A stretch of DNA of 64,000 nt from Hypholoma sublateritium FD-334 SS-4 (lineage: Eukaryota > Basidiomycota > Agaricomycetes > Agaricales > Strophariaceae), in assembly GCA_000827495.1 (NCBI GenBank), contig KN817564.1:124001-188000 (forward strand), written 5' to 3'. Below are positions 11,492 through 21,810 of the stretch, piece after piece (the stretch's first letter is position 1; each line of letters opens with the position of its first letter). The notes beneath the pieces were generated by a model. That model saw only the letters and a list, made by a program, of their open reading frames with translations. It made no database searches and had not been told where the DNA came from. The position numbers and the translations under genes are program-made.

Positions 11492-13435
11492 TCAATGGAC
11501 ACCAGTCGTTTCCAAAGAGATGAACTGGCTGTCCACCTGCCACGGGTACGTGCCCATGTGTGACCCATAAGATCCCAGCTCAGAGTCAGCGACGGAGACG
11601 ATGTCGAAAGTCGATTTTATCATGCGAGATGCCCCAAAAATAGCGCTGTGCTTGCAGCTACTATCCGTACTGCACGTATTGAGAGTCGAAGTCGACAGAG
11701 TGTCTGTCCATGGTTGCGAGCCTGGGAACATGCCGTCTTCAAATGTGGACATCTGAATAGTCCGATCGCCCGAGGAATCCGTCGACGAGGGTGAATACGT
11801 AAGTGCCGGTGTGTCCGGACTTGGTGTCGAGGTCCCCTGTTCAGTGAACTGGGACGATGGGGCACGGAAAGCCGCAGACAAAGGTGGCATCGACTGAGCA
11901 GCAGCAACAGTGCATTAACATCACAGTAGATTGGCTCACAATAGGACTCACCATGGTATTTTCAGTTTCTGACATGATCTGGTCTTGAGAACTGGCAGGA
12001 TTGTGCGACAAGGGCACCGAATATGATGAAGCGATCTCAGCAAAGCCATCTGCGAGTATCGTTGCACACTTCCGGACAGGCTTGCCAGCCAACACAGGAA
12101 GGGTTTGCGAGCTACTGGACGAGATGATATTCTCAGATTGAGAACGGCTCAGCGTGCGAGTTGGTGGGGCAGAGAAAGCCTGAAGAGAACTCTTGCCAAC
12201 CCAAAGGCGCCATTCAAGGGCTTGGCCAAGGGCGCGTTCACAGCGCCCTATTTCTCGAGGCGGCAAGCCTGAGAGTTTTGCCCAAGCTCTATTAGAATAG
12301 CACTTATCTTGGAAGAACTTGGATGCCAAGATAAGGGAGGCCAGAAAAGCTCGCCGAGGGCAAAGAAGCGGCGACGGAAGGTTTTGCGAGCGCGAAGGTG
12401 CAGATAAACTGTCGGCAGGAGCAGATGGCTCAACAACCAGGCTCGAGATAGATGCGCGGTCTTCATCGAGAATGTGCTGCATACTATCGAGTTGGTCGTT
12501 TTCGCTATCAGTGACTCGGACTGTCTTCGTTTCGTCGGCTACTAATTGCTCAACGGTGTCGGAAACAAAGCCTTGGGCATCTTCGAGTGCCGCCAGCTCT
12601 GCTTCGTGGGCCAATTCGGCTTCTGTTGCGGGGAGGATCTTTGTTTCCGGTTGATAGTGTGCTCTGATGCCCATCTTCTCTTGCTGCAAGATTTCGGGCA
12701 CCTTTGAACGAATTGCTTCGAGATAACATAGCGCAGCCTGCAGGATGCTTCCTGAGGTGCGTGATCGTTTGAGGACTTCATGCACAAATGTCTTCATCGG
12801 CAATAAATTATCGGCTGCTGATATCAGGGCCTGAGGCGAGGGTGAAGTGAAGGAGGAATGATGATGAGCCATCATAGCGGCTATCGACGGTGGGGGTTGA
12901 GAGATGTGTGAGGTTGAAGCCATTGAAGGCAGTGATTGGTGGGCGGAAAGGGGCATAGCATGCCCGAGAGCGGAGCCGAGGGGCGAGCCCTTGGACGGAG
13001 CTTTGAAAATGTCCGGAACATCCTGCGGGCGCCATATCTCAGACAAAATGTTGACTGCTTGATCTACATACTCAAACACCATCAGTAAATGATTGAGCAC
13101 CAATATTACCGATACACCTGACCTATTAGTCCAGCAGCGAACTTGTGCTTTGAGGCGTCGCGTTGAATGGGATCCTTCGATGTTTGTGGTTGGTTGAGTG
13201 GGGTGGGTGGGATATGAGGATGGAGTAATTCTTTGGCGGGTAAATCGCATTGGCGACTGTCTTGAGATGGTACTACAAATGGCATTGGGGTATTGGCGCT
13301 GGAACAGGAAACCGTGGGAGATCGAAGAGCAAGTGGTGTGCTGGGTGCAGCGACAGAGTGATATGGCTGCCAGCGAGTTTTGGTACGGATAGCAGGGGGT
13401 GCCCGTTGGGCAATGAGTTGTGTAGCCGAGTGCAT
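11492..13435 (-). CDS. Pcl-type (PHO85-family) cyclin
   Basis: This is a cyclin of the Pho80/Pcl class, expected to activate a Pho85-like cyclin-dependent kinase. The ATG at 13435 starts MHSATQLIAQRAPP. A short intron near 13120-13065 joins AAGLI to DQAVNILSEIWRP. The cyclin core is MKTFVHEVLKRSRTSGS followed by ALCYLEAIRSKVPE, then, after a long insertion, CPRRAFLASLILASKFFQDK, SNRAWAKLSGLPP and ALEWRLWVGK. About 125 acidic and Ser-rich residues sit between the first two helices and the ILASKF helix. The C-terminal 200 residues are Ser/Thr/Pro-rich and end SLETTGVH. A last intron separates ETENTM from SMPPLSAAF. The exact Pcl subgroup (Pcl5, Clg1 or other) cannot be settled by eye. Confidence 0.8.
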
Positions 13436-14063
13436 TTGAGATGAGTTGGGATTGAAAAGCTTTAAAAAAGAGCGAGAGTAGGGATTATAACGAAATTCGA
13501 TGGTAATTAAAGAAAGTACACATTAATCGAGGAGTTGACAGTTTGTGGGTTTGGTTCAGACATTGCAGACATGGAGAAAGAGACGGAGACGGAGACGAGG
13601 GTGCTCGAGGAGAGCGAAAGCGGTTTGGGTTGTTGGCGGCACATTGTGACCTGGTGGTCAGATGTGGATGTCCGAAGTCTACGACTTTGGACGATCCAAG
13701 GACAAAGTCTAGCTGATGATCAGTAGACTTTGTTGACGAGATTTATGCAAGGAAGCTAGCAAGGGGAGGTCGAGAGGGCTTTGGATGGGATATATAGTGC
13801 GGCGCTCAGAGAATGAATCGAGGAGTCAGTCCGACTTGTCACAACCAATCCCCCATGACTCATCGTCACACGTCAGCAACAAGCCACACTGCCCGAGCCC
13901 GTCACGTCACAACGCCGCCCTGCGCCGCCTCTGCACCGCCCTCCACAGTTATTTGTCCGAGTTTTATGGACCCGTTGCCATCAATGTCCTTGGGCTTGGC
14001 GGTGTAGTCCTTGTCCCGTCGCTTGTTCTCCTCCACAAACTATCTATTCGCTCTTTTGCCGCA
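13436..14063. other. Divergent promoter region, cyclin / transglycosylase
   Basis: About 630 bp lie between the cyclin start (-) and the secreted transglycosylase start (+). A GGAGACGGAGACGGAGAC-type short repeat occurs near 13575. Frames here have no recognisable content. A TATATAG run near 13790 could serve the plus-strand gene. Confidence 0.4.
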
Positions 14064-15337
14064 ATGAGGCTCGCATCTACAACTTTCACTCTTTTTCTCT
14101 CTCTTGTTCTCGTTGGAGCATCCAGCCCGCACGGCAGCCTCGACATATCGGCCCGCCACAATAGGTTGGCTCAACGCTCAGCTGCAGCGCCCGCCAGCCT
14201 CCAACTGAGGGCTTCCACGACCAAGAAATGTAAAAATCGAGTCAATAATAATGCCCCGAAGGTCGGTTCCTCGTCCTTTTTATACGCGCAACATCAACGA
14301 AGTGTTCTGTTTTTAGGTCACCACCACCGCCACCTCGGCCAAAGTTTCTACCACTTCCGCCAAAGCTGCCGCTAAAGTCACTTCTGCAAAGAAAGCTGCA
14401 GCGACTACTTCAAAGAAAGCTGCCGTGACCACTGCGGCAGCTGTACAGGCGCCTGTCAGCGGTCTTATTAACGTCAAGTCGAACTGTGGGCCCAGCGGTG
14501 CTACCAGTACGTTATATATACAAAACAGTTGTGATCTTCGCTTGAACTTGCCCTATAGAGGCTATCACTGCACTCTCTGGCCCCAATGGAAATATTGACT
14601 GGCTCATGTGCGGTTTCGAAACCTCAGGCGGTTGGCAACCTCCCTACGTTCGCATCCAGGATGTGATCACACAGTCGCTTTCTTCTGCTCTTCAGTCGTC
14701 ATCCAGTCCATTCAAAGCCTGTGCTCCGTACATATCCATCTTTGAGAAATACGGCAACCAATATGGCATTCCCGCCATTATGTTAGCATCGTTCGCCATG
14801 CAGGAAAGTTCTTGCAACCCAGACACCGTTGGCGGAGCTGGCGAGCAGGGATTAATGCAAATCACCCGTGACAAGTGCGGTGGAGCACCCGGCGGAAACT
14901 GCAGGGAACCCGTCAGTATCTTCCTAAAAAATTTCATGCGACTCTGACGAAGAAGATACAGGACTTCAATATTGCCACTGCAACTAAGTATTTCAAGGGC
15001 ACCCTTGATAGCAATGGCGGCGACGTTCTTTTGAGTGTCGGCACATACAACGGTTTCCGCAGAGGCCTGACCACAGTACGCTTTCCTACCTCGCGAAATA
15101 GGTCTAAAAACTAATACTTTACAGAGCCAAGCATTTGCTGCTGCTCGTACTTCTTGCTGCCGATGCCAGAATAACGGGGATTAGTGAGTGTCTTGCCTAT
15201 GTACGCTGAAGGTTTCGGACACTGATGGCCGCTATACTAGCCTGCATCAATATTTCAATGGCTGGTGCCAGAACATTGATGCTTACACTCACAATCCTCG
15301 TCTTGGCAAATACTTCAATCTTGACCAGTGTAGCTAA
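14064..15337 (+). CDS. Secreted lysozyme-like lytic transglycosylase (SLT/GH23 fold)
   Basis: The protein begins MRLASTTFTLFLSLVLVGAS, a clear signal peptide, so it should be secreted. An Ala/Thr/Lys/Ser-rich linker of about 90 residues follows. The catalytic domain shows the two SLT signatures: MQESSCNP with the presumed catalytic Glu, and GEQGLMQITRDKC. Several cysteines (FKACAPY, TSCCRCQN, GWCQNID, LDQCS) suggest a disulfide-stabilised extracellular form. Known SLT/GH23 enzymes cleave the MurNAc-GlcNAc bond of bacterial peptidoglycan; acting on bacteria competing for the substrate is my inference. At least five introns interrupt it, so it is fully adapted to the host genome. An alternative substrate such as chitin cannot be ruled out. 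Confidence 0.85.
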
Positions 15338-15763
15338 GCACTTGGATGACGTTTGCCTAGTGCCCAAGCGGCGCTAGCGCTGGGGCCTCTCTTCCTTTTC
15401 ACTTTTTCGCTCGGAGCGCTTATACCAAGCCTTTCTTTACTTGGCTTATACCACCGTCTCCCGAGCTGGTCATGTTGCGTGCAACATGCTTATGAATCAA
15501 TGACGTCGGTCGTTCCCAGCGGACACCTGAGTTTCACCAGATAATGACTTCCTTGGAACCTATGGGTTAATATTGGGTTTATTGGACACAAACAGTGCAG
15601 GAGTTTCTGTTTGGCAGGATGGACTTTAGGTTATCCCGATAGTTATGTAATAATCTATATGCTAAGTTAGCAGCTTAAACTATTTTAAATTATCTGATTG
15701 GTTACCACGCAGAGGGGTAGTATGTTTCGAAAAGATTGGCTCTTGCCCCCAAGCAGTGCAGAT
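15338..15763. other. Intergenic region
   Basis: About 430 bp separate two plus-strand genes and hold the transglycosylase 3' end and PP5 promoter. The frame starting near 15722 (MFRKDWLLPPSSAD) reads in phase into PP5 and could extend its N-terminus, but I prefer the ATG at 15764. Confidence 0.4.
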
Positions 15764-18217
15764 ATGAGTGACCAATCGACATCATCCCCTTCTTCATCCG
15801 CCTCAACACCTCTCTCGTCCCTGCCGTCTCCTGAAATCAGCAAGCTACATCTCGATGACGTCTCAGCAGAAGACAAGCAGGAAGCCCTTCGATTGAAAGC
15901 GGAGGCGAATAAAGCATTCACTTGTTAGTGCTATCGGGATCTCTGTTTTGGCGCATGGCGGCTTATTACACGGTAAAACAATCCAGCTCACAATTTTCCC
16001 GACGCCGCGCGTCTATACTCTGAATCAATAGAGAAGAACCCAAATGAGCCAACGGTGTGGTGCAACAGAGCGTATGCACGTATGAAATTGGAAGAATACG
16101 GCTATGCGCTCAGCGATGCGTGTGCGTGTCGTGCTCTTGATCTATCTGCAAATCAAATGTTCAACTGAAGTCTATTATTACAGCCCAGGCTATAAGCTTG
16201 GATCCTAAATACGCAAAGGCATACTATAGGTATTTTCTCCGGGTTGCGATTGTCGTCGGTAGCAATAATCTCACCGGTATCACAGACGAGCGACATGCTA
16301 CATGCAAATTCTGAAGCCTCAACAGGCTGTGTCCGACTTCAAAAAGGTTTTGACTTTAGAACCTCATAATGAGACTATTCGCTCGCAAATGGTCGCAACA
16401 CAGAAGCTGATTCGCAAGATTGAATTTGAAAAAGTGTGATCAAAGCGCACACTACGCTATCTTTGTCTCAACTCATCATCGAACCTTACCTATAGGCTAT
16501 CGAAGTTGAAGGCGAAAAAGATCCAGTAATTCGGTGCCAGGAAATCATTGCTGAAGGTAACAATGAATTACAATCGACTTGGAGCAACAACTAAGTACAT
16601 CTTCCTGTAGGCGGGTGTGAGGTAGATACCACTTACGCTGGACCCAAGCTTCCGTCCAAGGATGGAAAGTATTACATCACGGAAGAATTCCTGCAGCAGA
16701 TGATTCAATGGTTCAAGGACGGCAAAACGCTGCCTAAACGTTATGCTTGGGAGATTGTAATCGGCGCACACGACCAGTTCGTGAAAGAAGATAGTTTGGT
16801 GACTGTGAACATCGAAGAAGGGGTCACCTGTGACGTTATTGGTGATGTTCATGGTACGTACTTTTCTAGCGATTTTCCTTTTTTTTAAATCGTTGATTGA
16901 TTATAGGTCAATTCTACGATGTGTTACATTTGTTCTCTCTGACTGGATCACCAACGGAGAAGCATTACCTCTTAATGAATGGCGATCTTGTTGACCGTGG
17001 ATCTTGGTCTATTGAAGTTATATTGCTTGCGTTTGCGTATAAATGTAAGTGATCCAAATTAGCCCTTCGATTGAGATCCCTCAATTAACGCATCTCCTTC
17101 ACAGGGATGTACCCTAAATACATGTATATCAACCGTGGTAATCACGAAGCAAAAGACATGAATCGAACATATGGGTTTGAAGGAGAAGCCAAGCACAAAC
17201 ACGGTGAACAAGCGTACAAGGTATGACTTGTTTTGTTCCTGCACATGAGATAGATGCTGATCAAACTATTCTAGCTCTTCGCACACGTTTTTACAACTCG
17301 TAAGTCCTACGTGCCACGCGTCTTCCAGCTGTCTTTATATATCTTCAACAGTGCCACTTGCAACCCTTGTAAGCCCCACGAGCCCGCCAAGTGCCAAAGA
17401 CGGCGCGATCCTATCTCCGGATGGTCTCAAGCGTTTCTTCGTTGTACACGGCGGTCTTTTCAGTAAAGACGGTGTCACACTTGAGGACATCCGAAAGCTA
17501 CCCCGTGTGGGCAGGCAGCCAGGCCAGGAGGGTCTCATGTGTATGTTTGGCTACTTCTTTTTCGCGTTAAGCCTTTTTAGCTAACATCATTTTTCAGGCG
17601 AGGTATGACTCTGTGATGAAAAACATCGGAAGCGCATCTCACAAACCCTTACAGTTGCTGTGGACAGACCCTCAGGAGATGCCCGGCCGTGGACCCAGCA
17701 AAAGGGTGCGCTTTCCCCCGAGTGCTCTACTGATGTGTACTGATAGTGATAATATCGCCAGGGTGTTGGCATTGCCTTTGGCCCAGATGTAACCAAGCGG
17801 TGGTGTACCTTGAATGGTGTTACTGGTGTAATCAGGAGTCACGAAGTCCGCCAGAGTCAGTGATTCGACTCATACCAGCATATTGCATATTCACATTTGA
17901 TCATTTCTAGATGGATACGAAATTGAGCACGATGGGTTATGCACCACGGTAGGTTTGTTCAGGAGGTGCTTGCTACATTGATTAATATCTCCTCAGGTGT
18001 TCTCCGCGCCCAATTACGTCGACCAATCGGGCAACAAGGGTGCATTCGTACGTAGTTCCTTGAATTACTATCAAATTTCAATTATGACTCATTGTCTTGC
18101 TAGATCCGAATTGACGCTGCTGGAAACCGCGAATACACGCAATTCAACGCGTCACCTCACCCTCCTATGAAGCCGATGGCGTATATTCAAGGGGGGCTTG
18201 GTAGTCTGATGATGTAG
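15764..18217 (+). CDS. PPT1: Serine/threonine protein phosphatase 5 (PP5/Ppt1)
   Basis: PP5 combines an N-terminal TPR domain, which binds Hsp90, with a PPP-family catalytic domain. The protein starts [15 protein letters not shown] units run from ADMSDQ-distal [13 protein letters not shown] through [12 protein letters not shown] to YAKAYYRRATCYM. The catalytic motifs are [35 protein letters not shown] and [12 protein letters not shown], so all metal ligands appear present. The C-terminus is [15 protein letters not shown] count more than a dozen short introns, one flanking a 5-nt exon at 17598-17602. Length is about 530 residues, normal for the family. A slightly longer N-terminus from ATG 15722 is possible. 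Confidence 0.95.
17598..17602 (+). other. 5-nt microexon inside the PP5 gene
   Basis: The upstream exon ends at 17540 with ATG T, and the next recognisable exon begins at 17655 with TTGCTGTGG. Joining them directly breaks the frame. Between them, GCGAG at 17598-17602 is flanked by TTTTTCAG and GTATGA. Including it gives MCELLWTDPQ, which matches the MCDLLWSDPQ seen in PP5 enzymes. Confidence 0.85.
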
Positions 18218-18751
18218 ATGACGAGGTTTTGCCTCGGTAAAGGTTTTCTTGTTGTCTTGAAGCATAAACAATTATGAAGAGTACTTATATCATTCCACGA
18301 ACTATCAATACACATCAAGTGACTGAAATTTGCGGTTCATAGAACGCGTTCTTAGATTGACTAACTGATTCCTGAGTCTACTGCTATGCCCAAACCTTGC
18401 GACAGTTTTGGTTAGGTTTTGATACGAGTGGACGTAACAATCAGAAAGTATTCTGCCAGTGAAGTACTTAGAGCAGTCACGTTTCGCGAAAGTGTCTACT
18501 TTCGGACTCCGCGATGCAGGCAAACGCTCAGTTTACCGTTTACCCTAAGTCTACTATCGCATATTCATCCGGACGTCAGAATAGCGAAACACTGACCTCA
18601 ACAATCTAACACACTGTAAACATATTCGCTTTGCAGAGCCGGCATCTATTCTTGCTTTATCCTCTGTCTCAACTCTGTCTGCATTGTCCCACAGGCTCTG
18701 GGAACAACCATCTCTCTCTCGCTCTCGTGGATTATCAGGAGCTATCACACA
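18218..18751. other. Intergenic region
   Basis: About 530 bp between two plus-strand genes. It holds the PP5 3' end and the promoter of the splicing-factor gene. A CT-rich run near 18700-18725 (CATCTCTCTCTCGCTCTCG) precedes the start codon, as is common in fungal promoters. No gene is seen. Confidence 0.45.
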
Positions 18752-21470
18752 ATGGACAAAACAAAGTCGAAGTTGGCTGCCTTCTTCGATAATGATGAAG
18801 AAGACACTTCGTTCCTAGTGCGACGGACAGAGTTATTTCCTCTCCAAAAGCCGTGACTTACCATTCACCTCCAAACGTAGCAAAAAACCGTCGACGACGC
18901 GAAGTTGTCCCAATACACTGCGGGGAATGTGCGTAAATCTCGAAGAGAAAAGGAACAAGAAGCAGCGGAGGCCAAGAAGCGAGAAGAGGAAGCTAGCGCC
19001 GCGCAGGCGTACGCTGAATTTTTGGACGCTTTTGAGGGCGAAGAAGTCACGAAAAGAAAGGCGGGCTCTGCCTTTGTCCGGGCCGACTCTAATGTAGCAT
19101 ATACGCCTTCCGTATTGGCTACAGAACGACCAACCAGGATAAGAGTAAGCTCTCTGGCTTTGTGTCTCGTTTTCTGTCTAACATGCCCGAAAGTCACCAT
19201 CTCCGCCTGCATCTTCGGTTATCAAACCAAAAGGGAAAAGGGCAATGGACTCTTTTCTCGAAGAAATCAAAAGGTTTGACATGCTCAACGACATTCCTTC
19301 ACCAATTGCTAATAGTTTGTGCATCAGGGAACAAGCTGAACGAGAAGCCAAGTATTCGCGCCACGGTGAGTTTTCTTCTAACTCTGTCGCTAAGGTATGC
19401 TTATCATTATCTCCAAGGCCATGGCCATGGGAGGTCCGTCACTGCAATGGCTGCATACGACGGGCAAAGTGGAAGTAAGGATCGGGGCGATCCGCAGGTG
19501 AGCAGTTTCACCGTCCTCAACGATGAACTTCGCTAATAATTATTTTAGACAACTAATCTTTTTGTTGCCAATATCCCTACTCAGACGACAGAACCTAATC
19601 TCGGCAAATTCTTTGCACGCGCCGGACCTGTTGGCTCAGTGAGTTTCTTTACTGAGCCCTTGCCACTTTTCTCAAATTTATCTAATCAAGGTGAAAATTA
19701 TGTGGCCTCGAACTGATGTTCTTACACCTGCTGCAATGGATCCTGCTGGGAGCCGAAGGCCGAAATCTGTTGGATTAAATGGGTTTGTGTCGTTCATGAC
19801 CCGACGGGATGCCGAAGAAGCTCTTCGTCAATTCGATGGATTCGATTGGGGAGGCTTTGTCTTGCGCGTTGGCTGGAGCAAAGCTGTGCCAATATCCGCC
19901 AAACCTCTATATGGTATAGCTCTTGACATACAATATATATCTTCAACTGACCCACCCTGCCGTAGTTTCTACGTCGAATAAAGTCCGTTACAATGACAGC
20001 AGAAGCAGAAGCAGGAGTCACTCCCCTGATCGGAGTCGCGCGCGCGATATTCGAAATCGGTCTCAGCGCTCGAGAAGTCGTTCTCGAGATCGGAACCGCT
20101 CACGGTCCCCACGTCGCCGAAGATCATATAGCCGTTCACGACGGTATGAAAGCTCGCGCAGTCGTTCTCCGCGGAGGGACTATTCTCGTAGCCCTTCGCA
20201 TGCCCCCAATGATGACGGAGAAACGGTGACAGACACATTCATCCGTGCAGTTGCCGCCGAGGTGAAAGGGCACGACGCAAAGTACGAAAGTACATTACGG
20301 GAGCGCGAAAAATCTAACCCCAAATATAATTTTTTGCTCCGACGTGATGTAAGTCCACTCTACACAACAAGATTCATCGATTGTACTTATTCTCAATAGC
20401 ATAGGCGGCATGCCTATTATCGAGGTCTTATCGAATCTGAGGAACCTTTCAAACCTGCATTTGATGATGATGTAGGTCTGGTTAATTGTATCTTGTTCGG
20501 GTAAAATTGATGCCAGGTTTGCAGGGGTACAATTCAGTCTATTCTAGTGATTCAGCAGAGGATTCTGAACGGGAACAGACAAAAAAGAACGCCCTAGGGG
20601 CCGCGGCACGTCAGCGATTTGAGGCGATGTTACGGTCTTTGTCGGGAAAACGTGGAGAAATCGCTCGATGCATGGTTTTTAGTCTGGAACATGCCGAAGC
20701 TGCTCATGAGGTATGATATGTTTTCTGCTCTAGATGCAAACACATCTCAATCTATTTCCTAGGTGGCAGATATCATCATATCTTCTTTGCTTGTGGATGG
20801 AACAGCTGTTCCTCGGAAAGTCGCTCGTCTCCATCTCATATGTGACATTCTACATAATTCAGCTGCAACTCTACCGAGCGCATGGAAATTCCGACAAGAA
20901 TTTCAAGCACGCCTCGGCATTGTATTCGATCATCTTGCCAACATCTACCACTCGTTTCCCGGTAGGATCACGGCCGACCTATTCAAGAAACAAATCACCA
21001 CGATTGTGGACATATGGGAGGATCTAATTGTGTTCAGTCCCGAGTTTACAGCTGAGCTGCGCACAAGACTGGAAGGCGCAGTGATCGCTGCTGAGAATGT
21101 AGCCGAAGAACACCCTGCAGCTCTACCAGTTGCTGCAGAACCTATATCTCGCTTCAAGCCAAGCTTCAAAGCCAACACCTTCCAACTCGCCTCAGACGTA
21201 CCAGAAAAGAAACACAGTCCCCAAGACTCTCGTATTAGTGATGGAGAGCCAATGGATGTCAGCAGTGACGACGACGAAAAATCGAATGATAGCCTCGATG
21301 GAGAGCCCGTTGAAGATCTTGATGTTGACGGTATTCCTGTGGATGATATCGACGGAGAACCTGTGGACGACGCACATGATGTAGATGACCTCGACGGGGA
21401 ACCCATTGGCGATGATATTGACGGCGAACCGGTTGATGATGATATCGATGGGTTACCACTTGCAGATTGA
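18752..21470 (+). CDS. U2 snRNP-associated SURP protein (SR140/U2SURP-like)
   Basis: This nuclear splicing factor is expected to associate with U2 snRNP. Starting MDKTKSKLAAFFDNDEED, it has a coiled, charged N-terminus with DSFLEEIKREQAEREAKY, then an RRM (TTNLFVANIP and GFVSFMTRRDAEEAL), an Arg/Ser-rich stretch, a SURP module (NPKYNFLLRRDHRRHAYYRG) and a CID domain (RGEIARCMVFSLEHAEAA to WEDLIVFSPEF). That order, RRM-SURP-CID, is diagnostic of SR140. The C-terminus is an acidic DGEP repeat and the protein ends LPLAD. The RS region lies between RRM and SURP, whereas in the animal protein as I recall RS sequence is mainly C-terminal. At least ten introns were traced. Confidence 0.9.
19997..20203 (+). 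repeat. Arg/Ser-dipeptide coding repeat (RS domain)
   Basis: About 68 codons are dominated by Ser-Arg and Arg-Ser pairs with Pro and Tyr interspersed. The segment lies between the RRM and SURP of the U2SURP-like protein. RS domains are phosphorylated by SR kinases and mediate spliceosomal contacts. Confidence 0.9.
21239..21467 (+). repeat. Imperfect DGEP/DGIP acidic repeat at the C-terminus
   Basis: The terminal 75 codons of the U2SURP-like protein contain at least eight copies of a D-G-(E/I/L)-P-(M/V/I/L) unit separated by Asp-rich spacers. Similar DG-P repeats occur near the C-terminus of animal U2SURP as I recall, so this may be an old binding module. Confidence 0.85.
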
Positions 21471-21810
21471 TACCCAATGCCGTACCTTTGATCTGTTATT
21501 TTGTTGACCATATTGTCGTGTGGAATAAACTATGTATAACATCGAACAAACCCTCGCCTGGGTATCTACTGCCTTAAGGTAACGTCACCCATATGCGAAG
21601 CTACTTACTCGTGTCGAAGAGACGCATATTTGAATGATCAGCCATTACAACATGGACTGCCAGGGCAGGGTAATATATCACCCTAGACCTGTGCTGCATT
21701 CTCTGCTGTTGCATAATTTGAGATTAGACTACTTGTTTATTCAAGACCTCCACAAAATATCACATAGCTCCCATATGCCAAATTAACTAAAGAGAATGTA
21801 CTTAGAGGTG
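21471..21810. other. Convergent 3' ends of U2SURP-like and Scp160 genes
   Basis: About 340 bp separate two convergent stop codons. AATAAA at 21524-21529 serves the plus-strand gene, and TTTATT at 21736-21741 reads AATAAA for the minus-strand gene. The two signals are about 210 bp apart, so the transcripts need not overlap much. Confidence 0.55.

Noticed and set aside
20945..21511. Ser-rich 188-codon frame antisense to the U2SURP-like gene
   Set aside because: Its Ser/Gly/Pro repeat is the complement of the DGEP repeat on the sense strand.
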